Source: Flavobacteriaceae bacterium (GTDB lineage Bacteria > Bacteroidota > Bacteroidia > Flavobacteriales > Flavobacteriaceae). Taken from it: 64,000 bases of DNA. The notes under the pieces are model-generated. The model saw only the letters and a list, made by a program, of their open reading frames with translations. It had not been told where the DNA came from and made no database searches. Location: contig JAUXPJ010000014.1 of NCBI GenBank assembly GCA_030683815.1, forward strand, positions 124,001 to 188,000, written 5' to 3'. The translations under genes and the position numbers were made by a program. Positions 44,143 to 52,492 of the stretch are shown piece by piece (within the stretch, counting starts at the first letter, position 1; the number at the start of each line of letters is the position of its first letter).

Positions 44143-44475
44143 TTAAAATCCTAAATCACGTTCAATATCCTCCATTTCTAAAATATCTTTTGCTTCAGTT
44201 AGGGTAGGAGCAACTATTAATTCGTCAGGCAAATCATCAAAATCTATACCATTTACAATTATTATAAAAGACAACTTTTTGTTTCGATGTTTTTCTGATA
44301 CCTTCAAAAATACAAATAAATCTTTTAAATTGATGTTAAAATTTTTAGAAAAATCAATAATAAGATGTTCATCCTGAATTTCTTCGTACTTTTCATTGAA
44401 ATCATTGAAGAATAAGTCAACCGTTTTTTCTTCGGGTTGAATAAAAGTGTACAATTTTTTTTTTGTTATTTTCAT
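44143..44475 (-). CDS. Small STAS-like protein of unknown role
   Basis: 110 residues, soluble, no signal peptide. The pattern EHLIIDFSKNFNINLKDLFVF followed by KKLSFIIIVNG and IVAPTLTEAKDILEME resembles a STAS (anti-sigma antagonist) fold. The usual phosphorylatable Ser is not obvious. Given in two parts the first segment is EHLIIDFSKNF and NINLKDLFVF. It is conserved in position next to rnz in relatives, as far as memory goes. The start shares one base with the pyrB stop (TGATG), so it is in the pyr operon. Confidence 0.6.
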   Translation of the reverse strand: MKITKKKLYTFIQPEEKTVDLFFNDFNEKYEEIQDEHLIIDFSKNFNINLKDLFVFLKVSEKHRNKKLSFIIIVNGIDFDDLPDELIVAPTLTEAKDILEMEDIERDLGF

Positions 44476-45407
44476 CAATTGCGTTTAATTTTTTCTGCTA
44501 ATAAATAAATAACTGCCATCCTCACTGCTACCCCATTTTCTACTTGATTTAAAATTACAGAATGTTCAGAATCAGCCACATCACTTGTAATTTCTACTCC
44601 GCGATTTATAGGTCCAGGATGCATCAATACAATCTTTTTATCCAAAGAATCTAACATTTTTTTATTGATGCCAAAAAGTTGTGTGTATTCTCTTACTGAA
44701 GGAAAATAATTGATATCCATTCGTTCATGCTGAACTCTTAAAACATTGGCAACATCACACCATTGAAGCGCTTTTCGAATATCTGTTTCAACTTCAACTC
44801 CCAAACTTGTAATATGCTTAGGGATTAAAGTCAACGGGCCGCAAACTTTTATTTGAGCTCCTTGTAATTTAAGCGCAAAAATATTGGATAGCGCCACTCT
44901 AGAATGAAGAATATCACCAACAATAACCACTTTCTTACCGGAAACTTCTCCTAAATTTTCTTGAATGGTATAAGAATCCAGCAAAGCTTGAGTTGGATGT
45001 TCATGGGTTCCGTCACCCGCATTGATAATAGTTGCGCCTACATTTTTTGATAAGAAAACTCCAGCTCCAACATAAGGATGTCGCATCACTATCATATCTA
45101 CTTTCATAGAAAGGATATTGTTGGCAGTATCAATTAAAGTTTCGCCTTTAGAAACAGAAGATTGACTTGCAGAAAAGTTGATAACATCTGCAGAAAGTCT
45201 TTTTTCGGCCAATTCAAAAGATAATTTGGTGCGAGTACTATTTTCAAAAAATAAATTGGCAATCGTAATATCTCTTAAAGAGGGAACTTTTTTGATGGGT
45301 CTATTAATGATTTCCTTAAAATGAGTAGCGGTTTTAAAAATAAGTTCGATATCATTTTTGTTGAGGTCTTTGATGCCTAATAAATGAGGTACGCTTAATG
45401 AGTTCAT
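44475..45407 (-). CDS. pyrB: Aspartate carbamoyltransferase, catalytic chain
   Basis: 310 residues; makes N-carbamoyl-aspartate in pyrimidine synthesis. Carbamoyl-phosphate site FFENSTRTKLSFELA, the SVSKGETLIDT loop, DGTHEHPTQALLDSY and HPGPINRGVEI are all present. No regulatory pyrI gene is seen. It lies two bases after pyrR. Confidence 0.97.
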   Translation of the reverse strand: MNSLSVPHLLGIKDLNKNDIELIFKTATHFKEIINRPIKKVPSLRDITIANLFFENSTRTKLSFELAEKRLSADVINFSASQSSVSKGETLIDTANNILSMKVDMIVMRHPYVGAGVFLSKNVGATIINAGDGTHEHPTQALLDSYTIQENLGEVSGKKVVIVGDILHSRVALSNIFALKLQGAQIKVCGPLTLIPKHITSLGVEVETDIRKALQWCDVANVLRVQHERMDINYFPSVREYTQLFGINKKMLDSLDKKIVLMHPGPINRGVEITSDVADSEHSVILNQVENGVAVRMAVIYLLAEKIKRN

Positions 45408-45408
45408 T

Positions 45409-45951
45409 TTACGAAATATTAGTGATATAAACGGCGTCTTGCTGGTCTCTTTCTGTCCAAAATATTTTTACTTTTTCTTGGTTGATAACATCAACTTGTC
45501 GGCCACTGTAATCTGGTTGAATAGGAAGTTCCCTGCTAAATCGTCTGTCAATTAACACCATTAATTCAATGGTTTTTGGTCGTCCAAAAGATTGAATAGC
45601 CGTTAATGCAGCTCTAATGCTTCTGCCAGAAAATAATACATCATCAATAAAAACCACATTTTTATTTTCAACAACAAAATCAATGTTTGTTTTATTGGCT
45701 TCTAAAGGTTTATCACTACGTCTAAAATCATCTCTATAAAAAGTGATATCCAGTTGACCGTATAAAATATCATTTAATTGATAATCATTTTTTAAAATTG
45801 AAATCAATCTTTCAGCTAAAAAAACGCCTCTAGGTTGTAATCCAATTAAAACGGTATTTTCTAAATTTGGGTGATTTTCAATTAATTGACAAGCGAGTCG
45901 ATGTAAAATTATTTGAATTTCAGATGAGTTGATAAGAATTTTATGACCCAT
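45409..45951 (-). CDS. pyrR: Bifunctional pyr regulator / uracil phosphoribosyltransferase
   Basis: 180 residues. The PRPP loop is VVFIDDVLFSGRSIRAAL, and LIGLQPRGVFLAERL and LMVLIDRRFSRELPI are PyrR-specific. In Firmicutes it binds pyr mRNA; in Bacteroidetes the role is less sure. ATG at 45951 is used; the longer frame opens with TTG. It leads pyrR-pyrB-STAS-T9SS-rnz on one transcript. Confidence 0.93.
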   Translation of the reverse strand: MGHKILINSSEIQIILHRLACQLIENHPNLENTVLIGLQPRGVFLAERLISILKNDYQLNDILYGQLDITFYRDDFRRSDKPLEANKTNIDFVVENKNVVFIDDVLFSGRSIRAALTAIQSFGRPKTIELMVLIDRRFSRELPIQPDYSGRQVDVINQEKVKIFWTERDQQDAVYITNIS

Positions 45952-45976
45952 AATTGCTTTCAAATCGTTGGTTTTA

Positions 45977-45984
45977 CAAATGTA
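45977..45984 (-). promoter_or_regulatory. -7 element of the pyrR operon
   Basis: TACATTTG on the minus strand, 25 bases before the pyrR ATG. Confidence 0.5.
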
Positions 45985-46083
45985 ACATTTTTCTGTTAAT
46001 TAATTTGTTAAAAAGATTTTTACCTTTTAACCTTTGATTTTAACGGTTGTTGTAATTTTATTTCAGATTAATATCAATATATA

Positions 46084-47151
46084 ATGACTGATAGTACTTC
46101 GGATGACAATATGTTTTCTATAGAAAAATTTGAATCAATGTTAAAAACCAATGAGGTTTATTTCTTTGATTCAGAAGAGTTTGTTGATATTATTCATCAT
46201 TATTTTGATATTGGAAAAGACAATCTTGCCAATCAGGCCATTAAATTAGGATTAACACAACATCCTAGCTCTTTTGAGTTGAAATTATTGAAAGCTGAAC
46301 AACTAATTAATGAAGACAAAACAGAAGAAGCAAATTTATTATTAAATGAATTGTATCATATTGAGCCAACTCATGAACAATTATTTTTATTAAAAGCGAC
46401 GATGTTTTCTAAAAATTTACAGTTTAAAAAGGCTATTCAAATGCTGCGAAAAGCATTAAAATATACAGATGATGAAGCTGAGGTTTTATTCTTAATTGGC
46501 ATGGAGTTTATGTATCAAGAAGAATATGATGAAGCTGAAAAATATTTTAGAGCAGTTTTAGCCATTGATTCTGATGATGATCAGGTATTAAATAATCTCA
46601 TTTTTTGTTATGAAATTCAAGAACGATATGCTGTTGCAGAAGATTTTTTACTTGAGTATATAGAGCAAAGTCCGTATAGTGAAGTAGCTTGGTTTCAATT
46701 AGGAAAACAATACTATGCTCAAAAAAAATATCATGATGCTATAAAAGCATATGAATATGCATTGGTTATAGAGGATAGATTTGTTGGTGCATATATTGAA
46801 AAAGGAAAAACATTTGAAAAACTTAAAAAGTATGAAGATGCTATTTATAATTATACGATTACCTTAAAATTAGAAGATCCTTCTGCTTATATATATTTTA
46901 AAATTGGCAAATGTTATGAAGGTTTAAACTCATTTGAAAAAGCAGTCATTTTTCACAGAAAAGCTGTTCATGAAGATCCTCAGTTTGAAAAAAGTTGGTT
47001 GGCTTTAATAAAATTATTTATCAAAAAAAATCAATTTCAAAATGCTTTATTCGTTGTTGAAAATGCCATAGAAATTGATGAGTATAATTCACAGTTTTTA
47101 AAAAATAAAGAAAAAATACTTCAACAGCTAAATAGAAATATTCCTCTTTAA
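46084..47151 (+). CDS. Tetratricopeptide repeat protein
   Basis: 355 residues, no signal peptide, acidic N terminus. TPR units with the A-Y-A type spacing run over most of its length: for example EEYDEAEKYFRAVLAID, KKYHDAIKAYEYALVIE, KKYEDAIYNYTITLKLE and NSFEKAVIFHRKAVHED. TPR arrays mount protein complexes; no partner can be named. It stands alone, with a divergent pyrR upstream and the heptamer-rich spacer downstream. Confidence 0.9.
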   Translation: MTDSTSDDNMFSIEKFESMLKTNEVYFFDSEEFVDIIHHYFDIGKDNLANQAIKLGLTQHPSSFELKLLKAEQLINEDKTEEANLLLNELYHIEPTHEQLFLLKATMFSKNLQFKKAIQMLRKALKYTDDEAEVLFLIGMEFMYQEEYDEAEKYFRAVLAIDSDDDQVLNNLIFCYEIQERYAVAEDFLLEYIEQSPYSEVAWFQLGKQYYAQKKYHDAIKAYEYALVIEDRFVGAYIEKGKTFEKLKKYEDAIYNYTITLKLEDPSAYIYFKIGKCYEGLNSFEKAVIFHRKAVHEDPQFEKSWLALIKLFIKKNQFQNALFVVENAIEIDEYNSQFLKNKEKILQQLNRNIPL

Positions 47152-47182
47152 ATTTTTTAATAATTGATAATGAATAATAATA

Positions 47183-47348
47183 AGCAATAGGCAGTTAGCA
47201 GTATCAGTTATCAGTAGGTAATAGGTGTTGTAAGCATATAATGCAATAAAGTTAAAAAGTTATGCCTTATTCATTTCCAAATTTCTTTATTTATTTTTAA
47301 TTGTCCATTGTTAATTATCAATTGTCCATTTTACATACTCAATACTCA
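47183..47348. repeat. Degenerate heptamer tracts between the TPR gene and DUF368 gene
   Basis: Left tract (about 47183-47230): AGCAATA, GGCAGTT, AGCAGTA, TCAGTTA, TCAGTAG, GTAATAG. Right tract: ATTGTCC, ATTGTTA, ATTATCA, ATTGTCC, ATTTTAC (47300-47334) then ATACTCA twice (47335-47348). All have a 7-base period. Confidence 0.8.
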
Positions 47349-47390
47349 AATCTAAGATAATTGATATTAATTTTCGTATTAATAAAATAG

Positions 47391-47398
47391 TACATTTG
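47391..47398 (+). promoter_or_regulatory. -7 element of the DUF368 operon
   Basis: TACATTTG, 17 bases before the ATG at 47416. Confidence 0.5.
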
Positions 47399-47415
47399 TT
47401 TTTAAAAAAATAAAA

Positions 47416-48345
47416 ATGAAAATAAGAACTGTTAAAGACTATTTTATCATTACGCTTAAAGGAATTGCTATGGGCGCCGCCGATGTTGTTCCGGGGGTTT
47501 CCGGCGGAACCATTGCTTTTATTTCCGGCATTTACGAAGAGCTGTTAGAAACCATCAATGCTTTCAACTTTGGATTGATTAAAGTTTTTAAATCTGGAGG
47601 CATCAAAAAAGTTTGGAAAGCCATTAATGGCAATTTTTTAATTTCGCTTTTATCGGGTATATTTTTGAGTATCATTTCATTGGCAAAATCAATTTCTTGG
47701 TTGTTAGAAAATAAACCAATTTTGGTTTGGTCATTTTTCTTCGGATTGGTCTTAGCCAGTATATTTTTTGTAGGAAAACAAATAGCCCAATGGAATTATA
47801 AAATTTTTATCGGACTTATAATTGGCGCCATATTTGCCTATTTTATTACGATTCTCAGACCGATGGTTACTGAAAGTTCATCCAGTCTGTTTTATTTTTT
47901 TGCGGGTTCTTTAGCCATCATTGCCATGATTTTACCCGGCATTTCAGGTTCTTTTATTTTAGTATTATTAGGCGCTTATAAACCAATATTACAAGCAATT
48001 CATGAAAAAAACCTGCAATTACTTTTAATTGTTGCAGCCGGTGCAGTTGTTGGTTTACTCAGTTTTTCTCGCATCTTAAAATGGTTATTCAATCATTACA
48101 AAAATTTAACTTTGGCGGTTTTAACCGGATTTTTAATAGGGTCACTCAATAAAATTTGGCCTTGGAAAGAGGTGTTAGAAACCAAAGAAATCAACGGAAA
48201 GTTAATCGTTTTAAACGAACAAAGTATCTCGCCGTATAATTATGCAGGCGATAATCAACTTTTTTATGCTTTGGCTTTAGCTTTATTCGGATTTTTACTT
48301 ATATTGATACTCGAAAAAATGGCTGCCAATAAATCTGTTTATTAA
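47416..48345 (+). CDS. DUF368 family polyprenyl-phosphate transporter, copy 1
   Basis: 309 residues with about eight hydrophobic helices. The family motif AADVVPGVSGGTIAFISGIY is near residue 22 and its inverted second copy is MILPGISGSFILVLLGAY near 174. DUF368 (PopT) proteins were shown in other bacteria to flip undecaprenyl phosphate back across the membrane for reuse in wall synthesis; the assignment here is by family. The stop shares a base with the next ATG. It is the shorter of two tandem paralogues. Confidence 0.88.
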   Translation: MKIRTVKDYFIITLKGIAMGAADVVPGVSGGTIAFISGIYEELLETINAFNFGLIKVFKSGGIKKVWKAINGNFLISLLSGIFLSIISLAKSISWLLENKPILVWSFFFGLVLASIFFVGKQIAQWNYKIFIGLIIGAIFAYFITILRPMVTESSSSLFYFFAGSLAIIAMILPGISGSFILVLLGAYKPILQAIHEKNLQLLLIVAAGAVVGLLSFSRILKWLFNHYKNLTLAVLTGFLIGSLNKIWPWKEVLETKEINGKLIVLNEQSISPYNYAGDNQLFYALALALFGFLLILILEKMAANKSVY

Positions 48346-49370
48346 TGATAAAAAACCGCTCGTTACTCGATAATGTAACCTTGTTTTTCAAGGGATTATT
48401 GATGGGTGCTGCCAATAAAGTACCCGGAGTTTCCGGCGGAATGGTTTCTTTTGTCTTGAATTTTTATGAAGAAATGATTTATTCATTTCAAAAAGTAAAC
48501 AAAAAGGCCTTTAAACTATTGCTGAACGGCAGGTTCAAAAGTTTTCATAATTATATCAATGGCGATTTTTTATTCTTAATTATTGCCGGTAATGTAGTCA
48601 GTTATTTCAGCATTTCATTAATCATAGATTACTATTTGTTACATTACGAATTGTACGTTTGGAGTGTTTTTTTCGGATTGATAATTGGATCTATTTACTA
48701 CATCAGTAAAGGTTTTGATGATTGGACTTCTAAAAATATTACGGCATCAATCATTGGAATATCAATCGGTGTTGCCATCAGTTTTATGAATCCTGCTAAG
48801 GGAAATGACAATTTGTGGTTTGTGTTTTTCTGCGGAATTATCGGCGTTACCGGAATGACTTTGCCTGGTTTATCGGGCTCATTTATACTGATTTTATTGG
48901 GAAATTATGTCTTGCTTTTGGTCGATTCTGTAACCGAACTTTACAATACCATTATTGAAATTTTAACCGGCGATTTCAGTTTTATCAGCAATCCGCCAAG
49001 AATTAGATATTTACAAATTATCACCGTTTTTACAGCCGGTTCAACTTTCGGATTGGTGGTAACATCCCATATTTTAGGATATATTTTAAAACGATGGCAT
49101 CAATTGGTAACTGCTCTAATTATCGGATTTATTACCGGTTCTTTAGGCATTGTTTGGCCATGGAAAAATGTAATTTATAAAATAGAAGATGGACATTTTC
49201 TTTTTGGTAAAATGGGAAATAAAGTAGTAGAGAGTTACCAAAGATATCTGCCAAATTTTACTTCAACAGAAACATGGTATGCCATTTTATTTATTTTCCT
49301 CGGATTTTTATTGGTTTTAATATTGGATTATTATGGACAAAAATTGCGGGCAAGAAAAGCAAAACGTTAG
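48345..49370 (+). CDS. DUF368 family polyprenyl-phosphate transporter, copy 2
   Basis: 341 residues, paralogue of the gene before it. Motif copies are AANKVPGVSGGMVSFVLNFY near the N terminus and MTLPGLSGSFILILLGNY in the middle. The first motif has Asn-Lys in place of Asp-Val of copy 1, so the two may differ in function or form a hetero-dimer. It overlaps aroE by 38 bases, an unusually long overlap, since no later aroE start fits. Confidence 0.88.
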   Translation: MIKNRSLLDNVTLFFKGLLMGAANKVPGVSGGMVSFVLNFYEEMIYSFQKVNKKAFKLLLNGRFKSFHNYINGDFLFLIIAGNVVSYFSISLIIDYYLLHYELYVWSVFFGLIIGSIYYISKGFDDWTSKNITASIIGISIGVAISFMNPAKGNDNLWFVFFCGIIGVTGMTLPGLSGSFILILLGNYVLLLVDSVTELYNTIIEILTGDFSFISNPPRIRYLQIITVFTAGSTFGLVVTSHILGYILKRWHQLVTALIIGFITGSLGIVWPWKNVIYKIEDGHFLFGKMGNKVVESYQRYLPNFTSTETWYAILFIFLGFLLVLILDYYGQKLRARKAKR

Positions 49371-50097
49371 TTTCGGATTGATAGGAAAAAATATTCCGTA
49401 TTCATTCTCCAAAAAATATTTTACAGAAAAATTTCATCAGTTAAATTTAACGAATCACGAATTTCATAATTTTGATATAGACGATTTAGATAAATTGCCA
49501 GTTGTTTTAAAAAATTATCCAAATTTAAAAGGATTGAGTGTAACAATACCTTATAAAGAACAAATCATCAATTTATTAGATGAAATATCGCCGGAAGCTG
49601 AAGAAATAAGAGCGGTCAACTGTGTCAAAATAATCAATCAAACACGGATTGGATACAATACAGATATTTTCGGATTTGAAAATTCTTTTAAATCCTTACT
49701 GAAACCAACACATCAAAAAGCGATGGTTTTAGGAACCGGTGGCGCTTCAAAAGCCATCAAATTTGTTTTAAAAAAATTGGACATTCCATTTATTTCGGTG
49801 TCTAGAAACCCTAAAAAAACGCATGAAATCTCTTATAATTCATTAACTGATAAGGTGATGAAAGATTATCAAATTATTATTAATTGTACGCCTGTCGGAA
49901 CATTTCCATCAGTAAATGAATTTCCGCAAATTCCCTATGAAAGTTTAACATCAAATCATTTTTTGTTTGATTTAATTTATAATCCTTCTGAAACAATGTT
50001 TCTTGCAAAAGGAAAAGAAAGAGGCGCTTTGATTAAAAATGGATTGGAAATGTTGGAACTTCAAGCTGAAAAATCTTGGGAAATTTGGTCAGAGTAA
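49333..50097 (+). CDS. aroE: Shikimate dehydrogenase
   Basis: 254 residues; reduces 3-dehydroshikimate with NADPH in aromatic amino acid synthesis. Substrate motifs FGLIGKNIPYSFSKKYF, LSVTIPYKEQIINLL (catalytic Lys) and YNTDIFGFENSF, the cofactor loop LGTGGASKAIKF and the closing LEMLELQAEKSWEIW are present. The only usable ATG (49333) is inside the upstream gene. The chain is slightly short for the family, which is common in Bacteroidetes. Confidence 0.94.
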   Translation: MDKNCGQEKQNVSFGLIGKNIPYSFSKKYFTEKFHQLNLTNHEFHNFDIDDLDKLPVVLKNYPNLKGLSVTIPYKEQIINLLDEISPEAEEIRAVNCVKIINQTRIGYNTDIFGFENSFKSLLKPTHQKAMVLGTGGASKAIKFVLKKLDIPFISVSRNPKKTHEISYNSLTDKVMKDYQIIINCTPVGTFPSVNEFPQIPYESLTSNHFLFDLIYNPSETMFLAKGKERGALIKNGLEMLELQAEKSWEIWSE

Positions 50098-50227
50098 TAG
50101 CTTAATTTCAAATACTTGGCAATTAATCTTCAAAGAGGTTAAATAAAAAGAGAATTTTTCGTTTCTTTGTTAACCGCAAAATATCTATTAGATATAGTGT
50201 GTATTTAGGAACCTTAAACATTATAAA

Positions 50228-52138
50228 ATGTTAGAAAACATTCAAGAAAATCTGCACGAGTCAGAGGTAAGTCCCGAAACTGTTCATGAACAGGAAATCG
50301 AAAAAACGGAAGAAAAAGAAGAATTAGATTTAGAAGTTGCTGTTAATGAAGATGTTGTAGTAAACGAGCAAGCACCTCCAATAGGAGCTGAAAATCCTAC
50401 TGAAGAAAATCTGACAGTTTCAATACCAGATGTTATAGATTATTCATCTATGACGATGGAACAACTTTTAGCTGAGCTTCAAACAATATTAAACAATTAT
50501 GAAGTTCATGAAATTAAGCGAAATATCGACTTAATTAAAAAGGAGTTTAATAAAAAACACAGTCAACTGCTTCAAGAAACTAAAAAAGCATTTTTAGAGG
50601 ATGGAAATGAATCTATCGATTTTCATTTCAACAATCCTTTAAAACAAGAATTTGACAGTTTATATGCAGATTATGCTACAGAACGCAGAAAATATTACAC
50701 TGAACTTGATGCAGCATTAAAACAAAATTTAACTGCAAGAACTGCCATCATTGAGCAACTTAAAAACTTAATTGACGATGGCGATTCATCGGTTATGTAT
50801 AAAGATTTTAAAAATCTTCAGCAACGGTGGAATGAAATTGGCGCAGTACCCAGAAATAGATATAATGATACTTGGAAAACTTACCAACATCATGTGGAGC
50901 GTTTTTACGATTTATTACATATCAACAAAGATTTAAGAGATTTAGACTTTAGGCATAATCTCGAAGAAAAACAAAAATTGATTGTTGTTGCTGAAGGATT
51001 ATTTCAAAGTGACGATATTGAGTATGCGTTTAGGGAGCTTCAAATGTTGCATAAAGTTTGGAAAGAGTTGGGCCCTGTTGATCGCGAACACAGAGATGAA
51101 GTTTGGGAACAGTTCAGCAATCTTACCAAGGCAATTCATGATAAAAGACAAGATTTTTACAAAGGATTAAAAGAAGGTTTTGAAGAAAATATTATTAAAA
51201 AAGAGCACTTAATTGCAGCGATAAAAGCCATAGATTTTACGCAAAATAAAACACATTCTGACTGGCAAAAATGCATTACTAAAATTGAACAATTTCGCAA
51301 AGAATTTATTGAAATCACTAATATCCCTCGTAAAAAAAATGATGAATTGTGGAATAAATTTAAAGATGCTACTCGCGCTTTTAATAAAGGAAAAAACGAT
51401 TTTTATAAAGAAATCAAACATGAACAGCAAGATAATTTATCTTTGAAAATACAGTTGGTTGAAAAAGCAAAAGCTTTAAAAGATAGCGAAGATTTAGAAA
51501 AAACTGCTGAAATATTAAAAAAAATTCAGTTAGATTGGAAGAAAATTGGTCATGTCCCCAAAAAATATTCTGATAAACTTTGGAAAGAATTTAAAGATGC
51601 TTGCAATGATTTCTTTAATAGATATCATAAAGTTCAGGATGCAGACAATCAAGAGCAATTAGTTTCATTTTCAAAGAAAAAAGAATTTTATGAGCAATTC
51701 AAAAATAGGGTAGATGCAGATGAAGAAATTCCTTATGAAGAGTTGAAAGAAATTATCAATCAATGGAGAAATTTAGGCAGTTTACCTCATAATCTCAAAC
51801 ACATTGAAATTAAATTTAATAAACTTTTAGATAAAGTATTTGGTAAGCTTTCAATTGATAGCAATACTAAAGAAATACTCAAGTTTAAAAATATTATGGA
51901 GAGCTTCTTACAGCAAAAAAATTACCGTAAATTAGATAATGAACAATTGTTTTTACGCAAGAAAATTGAAGATATTACCCGAGAGGTAAAACAATTAGAA
52001 AATAATGTCAGTTTTATTTCAAACGCAACAGAAGATAATCCGTTCATTATGAAAGTGCGAAAGGATATCGAAAAAAATCAAGAAAATTTAGAGTTGTGGA
52101 AAGAGAAACTCAAGTTCTTAGCCGGCTTAGATTATTAA
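50228..52138 (+). CDS. DUF349 domain protein
   Basis: 636 residues, acidic N terminus (about 75 residues rich in Glu), then mostly helix. At least five DUF349-type units are visible, each with a W-x6-9-P-x-W pattern: QRWNEIGAVPRNRYNDTW, HKVWKELGPVDREHRDEVW, RKEFIEITNIPRKKNDELW, DWKKIGHVPKKYSDKLW and INQWRNLGSLPHNLKHIE. The function of the family is unknown. The C-terminal 120 residues form a coiled coil. It is alone on its transcript and ends at the composite terminator. Confidence 0.85.
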   Translation: MLENIQENLHESEVSPETVHEQEIEKTEEKEELDLEVAVNEDVVVNEQAPPIGAENPTEENLTVSIPDVIDYSSMTMEQLLAELQTILNNYEVHEIKRNIDLIKKEFNKKHSQLLQETKKAFLEDGNESIDFHFNNPLKQEFDSLYADYATERRKYYTELDAALKQNLTARTAIIEQLKNLIDDGDSSVMYKDFKNLQQRWNEIGAVPRNRYNDTWKTYQHHVERFYDLLHINKDLRDLDFRHNLEEKQKLIVVAEGLFQSDDIEYAFRELQMLHKVWKELGPVDREHRDEVWEQFSNLTKAIHDKRQDFYKGLKEGFEENIIKKEHLIAAIKAIDFTQNKTHSDWQKCITKIEQFRKEFIEITNIPRKKNDELWNKFKDATRAFNKGKNDFYKEIKHEQQDNLSLKIQLVEKAKALKDSEDLEKTAEILKKIQLDWKKIGHVPKKYSDKLWKEFKDACNDFFNRYHKVQDADNQEQLVSFSKKKEFYEQFKNRVDADEEIPYEELKEIINQWRNLGSLPHNLKHIEIKFNKLLDKVFGKLSIDSNTKEILKFKNIMESFLQQKNYRKLDNEQLFLRKKIEDITREVKQLENNVSFISNATEDNPFIMKVRKDIEKNQENLELWKEKLKFLAGLDY

Positions 52139-52141
52139 ATA

Positions 52142-52215
52142 AAAAAATCCCGTATAAATGCACTGCCCCCAAATAGTGTCTAACTTTTTGGGTGCAGTCT
52201 AAAACGGGATTTTTT
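52142..52215. terminator. Bidirectional terminator with a second palindrome in its loop
   Basis: AAAAAATCCCGT (52142-52153) and ACGGGATTTTTT (52204-52215) form a perfect 12-bp stem between convergent genes. The 50-base loop holds a second inverted repeat, ACTGCCCCCAAATAGT (52162-52177) with ACTTTTTGGGTGCAGT (52183-52198), 14 of 16 matched. Confidence 0.85.
52162..52198. mobile_element. Possible remnant of insertion-sequence ends
   Basis: The two 16-base arms with five bases between look like the left and right terminal repeats of an insertion sequence joined together (arms of the ACTGCnCCCAAAnAGT type). No transposase is present. It may be an excision scar or a miniature element. Confidence 0.4.
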
Positions 52216-52219
52216 ATTG

Positions 52220-52483
52220 TTATTTAACGATATACTTTTTGACCAAATCTATATAACCTTGTTTGGCTTCATCTTCGCTTAATCTGGTGAGCTGCAACCA
52301 GGCATTGAGCTTAAAAGCATTAATCAGTTCAACATTACTATTAGCTGATTTGTAATTTGATCCACTTGTTGCTTGTTTGTAATAAGCATAAAGTTTCAAC
52401 ATAACATCTGGCGGTAATTTTATAGATGATGAAGATGCTTTTAAAAAAGCTGTTTCAAATTCTTTATCTAAATCTGTCTTCAT
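52220..52483 (-). CDS. Acyl-CoA-binding protein (ACBP family)
   Basis: 87 residues, cytoplasmic, helical. The ACBP pattern can be read: DLDKEFETAFLKASSSS, LPPDVMLKLYAYYKQATSGS, then FKLNAWLQLTRLSEDEAKQGY. In the family these helices bind long acyl-CoA. ATG at 52483 is used; the frame reaches a TTG at 52492. It lies next to psd and cdsA, so a link to phospholipid synthesis is plausible. Confidence 0.85.
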   Translation of the reverse strand: MKTDLDKEFETAFLKASSSSIKLPPDVMLKLYAYYKQATSGSNYKSANSNVELINAFKLNAWLQLTRLSEDEAKQGYIDLVKKYIVK

Positions 52484-52492
52484 GTAGATCAA

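Noticed and set aside
52162-52198. A complete insertion sequence
   Set aside because: Only end-like repeats are seen; no transposase ORF or target duplication is visible.
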